DNA from: an uncultured Clostridia bacterium
GTDB lineage: Bacteria; Bacillota; Clostridia; TANB77; CAG-508
Direction: 5' to 3'
NCBI GenBank assembly: GCA_934122085.1
Contig: CAKOVS010000021.1
Coordinates: 1 to 9,545, forward strand
DNA length: 9,545 nucleotides
The position numbers and the translations under genes are program-made. Below are positions 1 to 6,234 of the stretch, piece after piece; position 1 is the stretch's first letter, and each line of letters begins with the position of its first letter. Below the pieces are notes generated by a model. That model was not told where the DNA came from and searched no databases. It saw only the letters and a program-made list of their open reading frames with translations.

Positions 1-737
1 AATACATCTTCTTGTGTTGCAAAACTCATTTCAAAATCTAATTGATAGAATTCTCCTGGTGCTCTATCAGCACGTGGATCTTCATCTCTAAAACATGGTG
101 CTATTTGAAAATATTTATCAAAACCACTTACCATTAATAATTGTTTAAATTGTTGTGGTGCTTGTGGTAATGCATAAAATTCTCCTGGATGTAATCTACT
201 TGGTACTAAAAAGTCTCTTGCTCCTTCTGGTGATGAATTTGCAAGTATTGGTGTTTGTATTTCTGCAAACCCTAATTCATCCATTTTATCTCTTAATGTT
301 TTTAAGACTTTTGATCTTAATAAAATTATATTGTGTAATTTTTCATTTCTTAAGTCTAAAAATCTATATTCAAGTCTTAAATCTTCTCTTACTTCTTGAT
401 CTGTATTTATTTCAAATGGTAATACATTTTTACATTTTCCTAATATCTCAAATTTATTTGCTACAACTTCTATATCTCCTGTTGGCATTTTAGGGTTTTT
501 ACTACTTCTTTCCACAACTTTACCACATATGTGAATACAACTTTCTGTTGGAACATTTTTTACTTGTTCTTGCATTTTTTCATCATTTATCACTATTTGT
601 GTTATTCCAAATTGATCTCTTAAATCTATAAATATCATTCCACCTAAATTACGTATTTTTTGTACCCATCCAGATAGTTCTACCTCTTGATTTACATTTT
701 CTATTCTAAGTTCTCCTAAATTATGTGTTCTGTACAT
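1..737 (-). CDS. aspS: Aspartyl-tRNA synthetase, N-terminal 245 residues (3' end outside window)
   Basis: Class II aminoacyl-tRNA synthetase that charges tRNA-Asp in the cytoplasm. The ATG at 735-737 follows AGAGAGG. The translation opens MYRTHNLGELR and has the OB-fold anticodon-binding domain in about residues 15-100 (VELSGWVQKIRNLGGMIFID, then DLRDQFGITQIVI). The catalytic domain begins around residue 130 with motif 1 and continues through SPEGARDFLVPSR, FYALPQAPQQFKQLLM and the motif 2 core CFRDEDPRADR, which contacts ATP and the tRNA acceptor end. The gene runs off the left edge, so motif 3 and the GAD insertion cannot be checked. The stretch after motif 2, APGEFYQLDFEMSF, differs from the usual Bacillota form (RQPEFTQIDxEMSF) and resembles alphaproteobacterial AspRS as I remember it. 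The gene is separated from the upstream pyrH cluster by a terminator and has its own promoter candidate. Whether it is discriminating or also charges tRNA-Asn is undecided. Confidence 0.95.
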   Translation of the reverse strand, partial: MYRTHNLGELRIENVNQEVELSGWVQKIRNLGGMIFIDLRDQFGITQIVINDEKMQEQVKNVPTESCIHICGKVVERSSKNPKMPTGDIEVVANKFEILGKCKNVLPFEINTDQEVREDLRLEYRFLDLRNEKLHNIILLRSKVLKTLRDKMDELGFAEIQTPILANSSPEGARDFLVPSRLHPGEFYALPQAPQQFKQLLMVSGFDKYFQIAPCFRDEDPRADRAPGEFYQLDFEMSFATQEDV

Positions 738-796
738 TTCAATTACCTCTCTTTTTATTGGTTATATTTATTTTCTATTTATAAAATGTCGTTTTT

Positions 797-825
797 ATTT
801 TACTACAAAATAAAGAAAATAGCAA
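797..825 (-). promoter_or_regulatory. Probable sigma-A promoter of aspS
   Basis: On the minus strand TTGCTA (820-825), a 17-base spacer and TAAAAT (797-802) form a plausible -35/-10 pair. The -35 lies in the 3' arm of the terminator of the preceding cluster. Transcription would start near 790 and leave a leader of roughly 50 bases before the aspS ATG. That is too short for a T-box. The -35 matches the consensus at 4 of 6 positions and the -10 at 5 of 6, so this is only moderately secure in AT-rich DNA. Confidence 0.45.
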
Positions 826-844
826 GTTTTCACTGCTATTTTCT
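808..844 (-). terminator. Rho-independent terminator after the pyrH-to-prepilin cluster
   Basis: The arms at 834-844 and 814-824 form a perfect 11-bp stem (AGAAAATAGCA / TGCTATTTTCT) with a 9-base loop. It is followed on the minus strand by TTTATTTTG. It begins 8 bases after the stop codon of the prepilin-like gene, the right place to end the cluster transcript before aspS. Confidence 0.75.
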
Positions 845-852
845 CCCACAAA

Positions 853-1359
853 TTAATTCATTGTAATTTTAGAATCTGTTCCTATAGTATAATATGTTTT
901 ACCATTAGCAGTTACTCCTGCAACATAATAGATTCGATGGCTTTGTTCATTTATTATATATAAATCTACTATATCATTACAATTATTTTTTTCTGTATTT
1001 ATATTATAAAAACCATTACCAAAATTCAAAGTAACTCCACCTACATAACGCAAGTCTATTATATAATAATTATCATTATCATTACTCTGCTTTTGACTTT
1101 TATACTCGCTCTTTCCATTATATATTATCGTAGTCAAGTCTTTTTCAACTATTGGAAGTTTTCCATTTTTTAAATAATACATATTAACTTTATTCTGTAA
1201 TATTTCTATATCATTTTCAAGCTTTTTATATTCTCTAATTTCTACATTATCTCTAGCATTATAAACAATTATTGATGTAAGTATTGACAATACAATTATT
1301 GTTGTAGTTAAAGCTATCAATGACATTCCTTTTTGCTTTTTTAAAATTTTATTTTTCAT
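853..1359 (-). CDS. Type IV prepilin-like protein (N-terminal methylation/cleavage segment, unknown C-terminal part)
   Basis: The 168-residue protein starts at the ATG at 1357-1359, which has the purine-rich AAGAAAGAG 8 bases upstream. A GTG at 1366-1368 is in frame but would leave no spacing. The N-terminus is MKNKILKKQKG followed by MSLIALTTTIIVLSILTSIIV. This is a basic leader ending in Gly11, a hydrophobic helix in about residues 12-33, and a soluble remainder, as in type IV pilins and pseudopilins. Glu at position +5 of the mature protein, usual in pilins, is Ala here. The C-terminal part has no fold I recognise; it is rich in Asn, Tyr and Ile and ends with IYYVAGVTANGKTYYTIG. There is one Cys in the soluble part. 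Predicted location is membrane-anchored and exposed outside. It is the last gene of the pyrH cluster, directly after the M50 protease (stop at 1377-1379), so it is probably co-transcribed. No prepilin peptidase or assembly ATPase is in the window, and function is unknown. Confidence 0.75.
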   Translation of the reverse strand: MKNKILKKQKGMSLIALTTTIIVLSILTSIIVYNARDNVEIREYKKLENDIEILQNKVNMYYLKNGKLPIVEKDLTTIIYNGKSEYKSQKQSNDNDNYYIIDLRYVGGVTLNFGNGFYNINTEKNNCNDIVDLYIINEQSHRIYYVAGVTANGKTYYTIGTDSKITMN

Positions 1360-1376
1360 TAGCAACACTCTTTCTT

Positions 1377-2147
1377 TTATAGAATTCTTATAATATCATT
1401 ATATGTTACAATTAATGAAAGTGCAAGTAAAATTGAAAATCCTATCATTTGAATTTTTGCTTCTGTTTCAACTTTCATTTGTTTTCTTCTGATTATTTCT
1501 ATAACTAATATTAGAATTTTTCCACCATCTAATGCTGGTATTGGTAACAAATTTGTTATTCCCAATGATATTGAAATCAATGCCATCAAATTTATATAAT
1601 TAGCAATTCCTGCCGTTTTTACAACTATTTCAGAAATTCCAACAATTCCAACCATTTGATCAACAGATGTTCCTCCTGTAAATAATGTTTTTATACTATC
1701 TAAAATTGCAATTATAAATTTTCCAGTTGCTTTACCACTATATGTTAATCTATTAATAACAGTATCATCTGATGGGTTTACAAACTGTATTCCAACACTT
1801 GCAACTAGTATATAATATACAATTAATCCAAAAACAATATTTACAATTGGTCCTGCTAGAACTATTGCCATTCTTTTCCATACACTTGCTTTTGAAAATG
1901 CTCTATCATCCTCAGATTCTTCATCTTCGCCTTCCATACTGCAAAAACCACCTAATGGTATTAATCTCACTGTATATTTTGTTTCTTTTCCTTGCTTTTG
2001 CCATATTATTTTTCCAAATCCTATAGCAAATTCTTTTACTTTTATCTTGCATAATTTTGCAACACAAAAGTGTCCACCTTCATGAATAAATATTAAAAAT
2101 CCTAATAAAAATATAATTTTTAATGTATTAACTATAAAATTAATCAA
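1377..2147 (-). CDS. rseP: Site-2-type M50 intramembrane metalloprotease, RseP-like without a PDZ domain
   Basis: Zinc protease that cuts substrates within the membrane. In RseP relatives these include anti-sigma factors and leftover signal peptides; the substrate here is unknown. I place the start at the TTG at 2145-2147, 5 bases after GGAGGT. The open frame reaches another TTG at 2159, but that codon overlaps the ribosome site. The product has 256 residues. The first membrane segment carries HEGGH (residues 22-26; His22, Glu23, His26). The second zinc motif is NLLPIPALDGG (199-209, Asp207 as ligand). VWKRMAIVLAGPIVNIVFG (about 89-107) is also typical. Family members normally have 340-450 residues with one or two PDZ domains between membrane segments 2 and 3. 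Here only about 30 residues, roughly 116-145, separate the second segment from the next family landmark, so no PDZ fits. An acidic patch, GEDEESEDD, lies at 73-81. The gene follows cdsA directly, in the usual place except that dxr is missing. Confidence 0.88.
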   Translation of the reverse strand: MINFIVNTLKIIFLLGFLIFIHEGGHFCVAKLCKIKVKEFAIGFGKIIWQKQGKETKYTVRLIPLGGFCSMEGEDEESEDDRAFSKASVWKRMAIVLAGPIVNIVFGLIVYYILVASVGIQFVNPSDDTVINRLTYSGKATGKFIIAILDSIKTLFTGGTSVDQMVGIVGISEIVVKTAGIANYINLMALISISLGITNLLPIPALDGGKILILVIEIIRRKQMKVETEAKIQMIGFSILLALSLIVTYNDIIRIL

Positions 2148-2151
2148 TTTT

Positions 2152-2157
2152 ACCTCC
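2152..2157 (-). promoter_or_regulatory. Ribosome-binding site that sets a TTG start for the M50 protease
   Basis: GGAGGT lies just after the cdsA stop codon (TAA, 2160-2162). The in-frame TTG at 2157-2159 overlaps it, so translation must begin at the TTG at 2145-2147. No ATG occurs in this frame before the catalytic HEGGH. Confidence 0.7.
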
Positions 2158-2159
2158 AA

Positions 2160-2996
2160 TTAAATCATTGTTAAAAATACATATGCAAAGGGTGCTAAAA
2201 ACATTAAACTATCTATTCTATCTAACATTCCACCATGTCCTGGTATCAAATTACTATAATCTTTTACATCAACATATCTTTTTATACTAGATGCTGCAAA
2301 ATCTCCAATCTGTCCTATTATACTTAATATTATAGTAAATATTGTTACATAAAGATATGAATAATTAAATTCATTTACCATATTTATAGCATATGTATAA
2401 ATTAGAGCAATTATTACTGCCCCTATAATTCCTGCAATACATCCCTCAATTGATTTTTTAGGACTTACTTCACTAAACTTGTGTTTTCCAAATCTTTTTC
2501 CTATTATATATGCAAAAGTGTCTGTTCCCCATGCTGCTATTATAGCAAACCAAACTAAATATCTTCCATTTTCCATTCCTCTAATTTGTGCTATAAATGA
2601 AATACAAGTTATTACATATATAATTCCAAATAAAGTATATGAAATATCTTTAAAATTGATTTTCATGTTTGTGACTATTATTGTAGTAAATAAGATTAAT
2701 AATAAAATTGGTATTATTAACATATTAAAATTTCCAACTGCTACTGTATCAAATTTTTCTGGTCCAATATGTATCAAAGCAATTAGAATACATGAAATAT
2801 ATCCAATCCATCTTATAGGTTTTGAATCTTTTGATATTGCATTTAAATATTCTTGCATTGCAATTGCTGCAATAATAGCTAAAAATACATCTACTACATA
2901 TTTATTTCCAAGTGTTAGAACTAATACAACCAATGGAAAACCAAGTAATGCTGAGGTAATTCTCTTTATATCTATTTTTTTCTTAATTTTTTCCAT
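2160..2996 (-). CDS. cdsA: Phosphatidate cytidylyltransferase (CDP-diacylglycerol synthase)
   Basis: Integral membrane enzyme that converts phosphatidic acid and CTP to CDP-diacylglycerol and pyrophosphate, the branch point for phosphatidylglycerol and related lipids. The 278-residue start is the ATG at 2994-2996, one base after the uppS stop. GGGG and AAGGA lie upstream as a weak ribosome site inside uppS. An in-frame ATG at 3050 would overlap uppS by 53 bases and has no ribosome site. The protein is hydrophobic throughout with several membrane segments. It carries WGTDTFAYIIGKRFGKHKFS (about 156-175) followed by SPKKSIEG. The C-terminal family signature is complete: SSIKR (236-240), then KDYSNLIPGHGG and MLDR ending at residue 260. 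Length agrees with the family. It is tightly packed between uppS and the M50 protease. Confidence 0.95.
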   Translation of the reverse strand: MEKIKKKIDIKRITSALLGFPLVVLVLTLGNKYVVDVFLAIIAAIAMQEYLNAISKDSKPIRWIGYISCILIALIHIGPEKFDTVAVGNFNMLIIPILLLILFTTIIVTNMKINFKDISYTLFGIIYVITCISFIAQIRGMENGRYLVWFAIIAAWGTDTFAYIIGKRFGKHKFSEVSPKKSIEGCIAGIIGAVIIALIYTYAINMVNEFNYSYLYVTIFTIILSIIGQIGDFAASSIKRYVDVKDYSNLIPGHGGMLDRIDSLMFLAPFAYVFLTMI

Positions 2997-2997
2997 A

Positions 2998-3711
2998 CTA
3001 ATTCGCCCCAAATTTCCTTGTTCTTTTTTGATATTCAATAATCGCTTCATCTAAGTCATTTTCAGTAAAATCTGGCCAGTTTTTGTCAACAAATAATAAT
3101 TCTGAATATATAGATTGCCATGGTAAAAAACCACTCAATCTAATTTCACCACTTGTTCTTATAACCAAATCTGGATCTGGTTCACCTGCTGTATAAAGAT
3201 TATCAGATACCATTTTTTCATCTATTTCATCCACATTTATTTTCCCTTGTTTTACCTGTTCTGCTATTTTTCTTGTAGCTTTTACAATTTCATCTCTTCC
3301 ACCATAATTTAAAGCAATATTAAATGTTACACCTGTATTATTTTTTGTTCTTTCCATACATTCTCTTATACTTTTTTGCATTCCTTTAGAAAGAGCTGTT
3401 ATATCTCCTAAAATTTTTACTTTAATATTTTCTGAATCTGCTCTTTTAGCATAATCATCTAAATAAGTTTGAAGTAGTAACATTAATGTTTTTACTTCAT
3501 CTTCAGCTCTTTTCCAATTTTCTGTTGAAAATGCATATACAGTTATATATTGTAAACCAATTTTATTTGAATATCTTACTATTTTTTCAAGAGTTTTTGC
3601 TCCTTCTTTATGTCCAAAACTAACAGGTTTTCCTTGGGCTTTTGCCCATCTTCTATTTCCATCCATTATTATTGCTATAGATTTTGGCATATTTTCTTTA
3701 TTAAATTCCAT
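2998..3711 (-). CDS. uppS: Isoprenyl (undecaprenyl) diphosphate synthase, cis-type
   Basis: Cytoplasmic cis-prenyltransferase that extends farnesyl diphosphate with isopentenyl diphosphate units to the C55 lipid carrier for peptidoglycan and other wall polymers. The 237 residues match the family length. MDGNRRW at 16-22 holds the catalytic Asp17. FSTENW (61-66) and NYGGRDEI (135-142) are conserved. The signature DPDLVIRTSGEIRLSGF occupies 179-195, with the Arg/Ser/Glu residues that bind Mg and diphosphate, and is followed by WQSIYSE. The usual SNFLLWQ is SGFLPWQ here, a tolerated variation. The ATG at 3709-3711 follows AAGGA with 8 bases between. The gene lies between frr (31-base gap) and cdsA (one base), as in most Bacillota. 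Product chain length is inferred from the family. Confidence 0.96.
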   Translation of the reverse strand: MEFNKENMPKSIAIIMDGNRRWAKAQGKPVSFGHKEGAKTLEKIVRYSNKIGLQYITVYAFSTENWKRAEDEVKTLMLLLQTYLDDYAKRADSENIKVKILGDITALSKGMQKSIRECMERTKNNTGVTFNIALNYGGRDEIVKATRKIAEQVKQGKINVDEIDEKMVSDNLYTAGEPDPDLVIRTSGEIRLSGFLPWQSIYSELLFVDKNWPDFTENDLDEAIIEYQKRTRKFGAN

Positions 3712-3741
3712 TTTTATTTTTCCTTTTTAAATTGGTTTATT

Positions 3742-4290
3742 TTACACACTCATAATTTCTTTTTCTTTATCAGCTAAAATTTTATCAATTTCATCTATAT
3801 ATTTATCTGTTATTTTTTGAATCTCTGTTTCTGCTGATTTTAATTCATCTTCTGTTATTTCACTATTTTTTTGATTTGCTTTTGCTTCATCTATTCCATC
3901 TCTTCTTATAGCTCTTATTGAAACTTTTGCTTCTTCTGCTATTTTTCTTATTTCTTTAGCTAAATCTTTTCTTCTTTCTTCTGTTAATTCTGGAAATGCT
4001 AATCTTATTACTTTTCCATCATTATTTGGATTTAAACCAATATCTGATGCTAATATAGCTTTTTCTATATCTTTTAATACACTTACATCCCATGGTTGAA
4101 TAACTATTAATCTAGCTTCTGGAACTGAAACTCCTGCAACTTGGTTAATTGGTGTTGGTGTTCCATAATAATCTATTTTTACTTTATTTAATATAGCAGG
4201 ATTAGCTCTTCCTGCTCTAATTTCTGATAATTTCTCCTTAAATGCTCCTATTGATTTTTCCATTCTTTCTTTTAAATTTGTGTAATCCAT
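3742..4290 (-). CDS. frr: Ribosome recycling factor
   Basis: Cytoplasmic factor that, with EF-G, splits the post-termination ribosome so that subunits can start again. At 182 residues it is close to the usual 185. Conserved stretches are the first helix with LSEIRAGRANPAIL (21-34), the domain II segment YYGTPTPINQVAGVSVPEAR (41-60), LIVIQPWD (61-68), GLNPNNDGKVIRLAFPELTEERR (starting at 85) and IRAIRRDG (125-132). The C-terminal helix is charged. The ATG at 4288-4290 follows AGAAGGGAAG. The gene is 34 bases downstream of pyrH, the standard pairing, and is probably on the same mRNA. Confidence 0.97.
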   Translation of the reverse strand: MDYTNLKERMEKSIGAFKEKLSEIRAGRANPAILNKVKIDYYGTPTPINQVAGVSVPEARLIVIQPWDVSVLKDIEKAILASDIGLNPNNDGKVIRLAFPELTEERRKDLAKEIRKIAEEAKVSIRAIRRDGIDEAKANQKNSEITEDELKSAETEIQKITDKYIDEIDKILADKEKEIMSV

Positions 4291-4324
4291 ATAAAATCTT
4301 CCCTTCTTTTTATAATTATATATT

Positions 4325-5032
4325 TTATGATACTATTGTACCAATTTTTTCTCCTTTTACTGCTCTAACAATGTTTTCGGGATCTGCAATTCCAAATACT
4401 AATAATGGAATATTATTATCTCTGCACATTGCAGTTGCTGTTGAATCCATAACTTTTAAGTCTTTATTTAAAACATCTAAATATGATATTTCTTCAAATT
4501 TTATCGCATCTGGTTGAATCTTTGGATCTGCAGAATAAACTGCATCAATTGCTTTTCCTAAAAGTATAATATCTGCTTTTATTTCTGTTGCTCTTAATAC
4601 TGCTGCTGTATCTGTTGTAAAATATGGATGACCAGATCCACAGGCAAATATTACTACTCTTCCTCTGCTTAAATGTTTTTCAGCTTTTCTTTGTATAAAT
4701 GGTTCTGCGATTTCTCTCATTTCAATTGCAGTTTGAACTCTAGAATGTACACCTCTTGCTTCAAGTGCATCTTGCAATGCTAATGCATTCATTGATGTAG
4801 CAAGCATTCCCATATAATCTGCTGTTGTTCTTTCCATATCTAGGCCATTTCTTCCTCTCCAAAAATTTCCTCCACCTACAACTATGGCAATTTGAACTCC
4901 CATATCAACTACTTCTTTTATTTTATCACAAATTTTTCCTACAACTTCTGGATTAACTCCTACTTTTTGCTCTCCAGCTAATGCTTCTCCACTTAATTTT
5001 AGTAGAACTCTTTTATATTTTGCTTCTGACAT
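4325..5032 (-). CDS. pyrH: UMP kinase
   Basis: Phosphorylates UMP to UDP with ATP in pyrimidine nucleotide synthesis. It belongs to the amino acid kinase fold and is normally a GTP-activated, UTP-inhibited hexamer. The 235 residues match the family. Visible motifs are KLSGEAL (12-18), VVGGGNFWRGR (51-61), TTADYMGMLATSMNALALQD (69-88) and PYFTTDTAAVLRA (136-148). ADIILLGKAIDAVYSADP (153-170) and VMDSTATAMC (194-203) also fit. The loop normally written GTGNP is GSGHP at 132-136, a small variation in the nucleotide-binding loop. The ATG at 5030-5032 follows AAAGGAAG. It is the first gene of its cluster. Most Bacillota have rpsB and tsf upstream; here the rplL terminator and a short intergenic region occupy that place. 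Confidence 0.97.
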   Translation of the reverse strand: MSEAKYKRVLLKLSGEALAGEQKVGVNPEVVGKICDKIKEVVDMGVQIAIVVGGGNFWRGRNGLDMERTTADYMGMLATSMNALALQDALEARGVHSRVQTAIEMREIAEPFIQRKAEKHLSRGRVVIFACGSGHPYFTTDTAAVLRATEIKADIILLGKAIDAVYSADPKIQPDAIKFEEISYLDVLNKDLKVMDSTATAMCRDNNIPLLVFGIADPENIVRAVKGEKIGTIVS

Positions 5033-5103
5033 TTTCTTTTCTTCCTTTCTAATAAAAATTATCCATATATAATGTATTTTATGCCATTTTATTTTCGTTA
5101 ATC

Positions 5104-5109
5104 ATTCTA
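5104..5109 (-). promoter_or_regulatory. Candidate -10 element for the pyrH cluster
   Basis: Between the rplL terminator and pyrH the minus strand reads GTATGATAGAATGAT, with TAGAAT at 5104-5109 preceded by a TATG element. No good -35 hexamer sits 16-18 bases upstream (TTTCTT-like only). A promoter is expected here because a terminator lies just upstream, but this exact placement is tentative. Confidence 0.35.
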
Positions 5110-5149
5110 TCATACTTTTATAAAAAAAGAAAGTATTTATTAAGATTTT

Positions 5150-5190
5150 TCCATATAAGAAAAGAGCCTAAGATTATTCTTAGACTCTTT
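5150..5190 (-). terminator. Rho-independent terminator after rplL
   Basis: The minus-strand RNA can form a 13-bp stem from 5178-5190 and 5161-5173 (AAAGAGTCTAAGA / TCTTAGGCTCTTT) with a 4-base loop. It has one G-U pair, which reads as a C-A mismatch on the plus strand, so the structure favours the minus strand. The tail is TCTTATAT, a modest U tract. It starts 8 bases after the rplL stop and separates the ribosomal protein genes from pyrH. Confidence 0.8.
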
Positions 5191-5197
5191 ATAGTAA

Positions 5198-5557
5198 TTA
5201 TTGTAATTCAATAACTGCTCCAACTTCTTCTAATTTAGCTTTTAATTCTTCAGCTTCTGCTTTAGAAACGTTTTCTTTTAATGTTTTAGGTGCTCCATCT
5301 ACTAAATCTTTAGCATCTTTTAATCCTAAACCTAATGCATTTTTAACAGCTGTGATAACTTTAATTTTTTGATCTCCAGCTTCTTTTAATACAACATTGA
5401 ATGATGTTTTTTCTTCAGCTGCTGCTGCTCCAGCTGCTGCTGGTGCTGCTGCTGCAACTGCAGATACTCCAAATTCTTCTTCTATAGCTTTTACTAATTC
5501 TGATAATTCAACAACAGTCATAGCTTTAACTGCTTCTATTATTTCTTCTTTACTCAT
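5198..5557 (-). CDS. rplL: 50S ribosomal protein L7/L12
   Basis: Acidic stalk protein present in several copies per ribosome; it recruits and stimulates EF-G, EF-Tu, IF2 and release factors. The 119 residues show the dimerising N-terminal domain (1-32), an Ala-rich hinge (about 33-48) and the C-terminal factor-binding domain (50-119) with GLGLKDAKDLVDGAPKTLKE (76-95). In the factor-contact helix the usual VIKxVR is VITAVK. The positions equivalent to E. coli mature Lys70, Arg73 and Gly74 are Thr69, Lys72 and Asn73. AGGAGGA lies just upstream of the ATG at 5555-5557, a strong site as expected for a highly made protein. rplL is the last gene of its unit and is not followed by rpoB. Confidence 0.98.
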   Translation of the reverse strand: MSKEEIIEAVKAMTVVELSELVKAIEEEFGVSAVAAAAPAAAGAAAAEEKTSFNVVLKEAGDQKIKVITAVKNALGLGLKDAKDLVDGAPKTLKENVSKAEAEELKAKLEEVGAVIELQ

Positions 5558-5581
5558 TTTAAAATCCTCCTAATAATTTTT

Positions 5582-5632
5582 TGCGATTACATCGCATCTT
5601 ATTTTTTAGCAATTTAAGTTTTGCCAAACTTA
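5582..5632 (-). other. Two small hairpins between rplJ and rplL
   Basis: The 94-base rplJ-rplL gap contains two inverted repeats. Arms 5615-5621 and 5626-5632 give a 7-bp stem with a 4-base loop (TAAGTTT / AAACTTA). Arms 5582-5587 and 5591-5596 give a 6-bp stem with a 3-base loop (TGCGAT / ATCGCA), just upstream of the rplL ribosome site. The second is followed by AAAAAA rather than U residues, so it is not a terminator. They could be mRNA processing or stability elements that let L7/L12 be made in excess over L10; this is inference. Confidence 0.45.
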
Positions 5633-5651
5633 TTTAATTTACTTATAAAAA

Positions 5652-6152
5652 CTAAGCGTTTTCTTTTTGTTTTTGTACTTCACCAAGTGCAACTGCAAGT
5701 TTTGATATATTTCCAAGTAATGCACCAGCAAGCATTGATAATAATGTTTCTCTTGATGGTAATTTTGCTAAAGTTATTATTTCTTCAGCTGTCATAACTT
5801 TACCTTCAATTACTCCACCTTTAATTTTATAAAAATCATTGTCTTTGCTATAATTGTAAATTGCTTTTGCAGCTTCTAAATAATCTTCATTATTCATAAT
5901 AACTGCTGTTGGTCCTTCTAATAAATCATCAAGACCTTCAATTCCATTTTCAGCTAAAGCTCTTCTTATAATATTGTTTTTGATAACTTTGTATTCAGAA
6001 TCTGATTTTCTTAATTCTGATCTTAATTCTGTTACATCAGCTACATTAATTCCTCTGTAATCTGTTAAAAGTATTATTTTAGCTTCTTTCATTTTAGCAG
6101 CTAAATTTGCAACTTCTTCTTTCTTTTGGTTTATGATTTTTTCACTTGCCAT
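5652..6152 (-). CDS. rplJ: 50S ribosomal protein L10
   Basis: Stalk base protein that anchors L7/L12 dimers to 23S rRNA and, as the L10-L12 complex, represses its own operon through the leader RNA. The 166 residues start at the ATG at 6150-6152, 8 bases after AGGAGG. An in-frame GTG at 6161 lies inside that ribosome site and is not the start. Conserved features are DYRGINVADVTELR (31-44), KVIKNNIIRRAL (55-66), EGPTAVI (79-85), IKGGVIEG (110-117) and LPSRETLLSMLAGAL (131-145). A C-terminal helix (about 146-166) binds L7/L12 dimers. It is preceded by an L10 leader and attenuator. Confidence 0.97.
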   Translation of the reverse strand: MASEKIINQKKEEVANLAAKMKEAKIILLTDYRGINVADVTELRSELRKSDSEYKVIKNNIIRRALAENGIEGLDDLLEGPTAVIMNNEDYLEAAKAIYNYSKDNDFYKIKGGVIEGKVMTAEEIITLAKLPSRETLLSMLAGALLGNISKLAVALGEVQKQKENA

Positions 6153-6158
6153 TAATTT

Positions 6159-6166
6159 CACCTCCT
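6159..6166 (-). promoter_or_regulatory. Ribosome-binding site that sets the rplJ start
   Basis: AGGAGGTG on the minus strand. Its last three bases form an in-frame GTG that would otherwise extend L10 by three residues. The ATG at 6150-6152 has proper spacing. Confidence 0.85.
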
Positions 6167-6200
6167 AGAATCTATTAAATATAATTTTTAACTAAATTAT

Positions 6201-6234
6201 AAAACAATCTCTATACCACGAGGCATAGAGATTG
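6201..6234 (-). terminator. Attenuator hairpin in the rplJL leader
   Basis: The arms at 6222-6234 and 6205-6217 form a 13-bp stem on the minus strand (CAATCTCTATGCC / GGTATAGAGATTG, one G-U pair) with a 4-base TCGT loop. TTTTATAATTT follows. This is a strong intrinsic terminator only about 50 bases upstream of rplJ. Its 5' arm overlaps a segment, TCTATG, that can instead pair with CATAGA at 6283-6288, which provides a switch. Confidence 0.85.

Noticed and set aside
155..493. Plus-strand open frame of 112 residues, Leu/Val-rich
   Set aside because: It is antisense to aspS, whose frame is clearly conserved; the composition is what the opposite strand of AT-rich coding DNA gives, and there is no ribosome site.
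738..852. T-box leader upstream of aspS
   Set aside because: Only about 50 bases separate the probable promoter from the start codon, too short for a T-box, and no T-box sequence is visible.
2997..3050. Longer cdsA starting at the ATG at 3050
   Set aside because: It would overlap uppS by 53 bases, lacks a ribosome site, and adds an N-terminus outside the family pattern.
2479..3054. Plus-strand open frame of 191 residues with apparent hydrophobic segments
   Set aside because: It lies opposite cdsA; the hydrophobicity mirrors the membrane protein on the other strand. No promoter or ribosome site precedes it.
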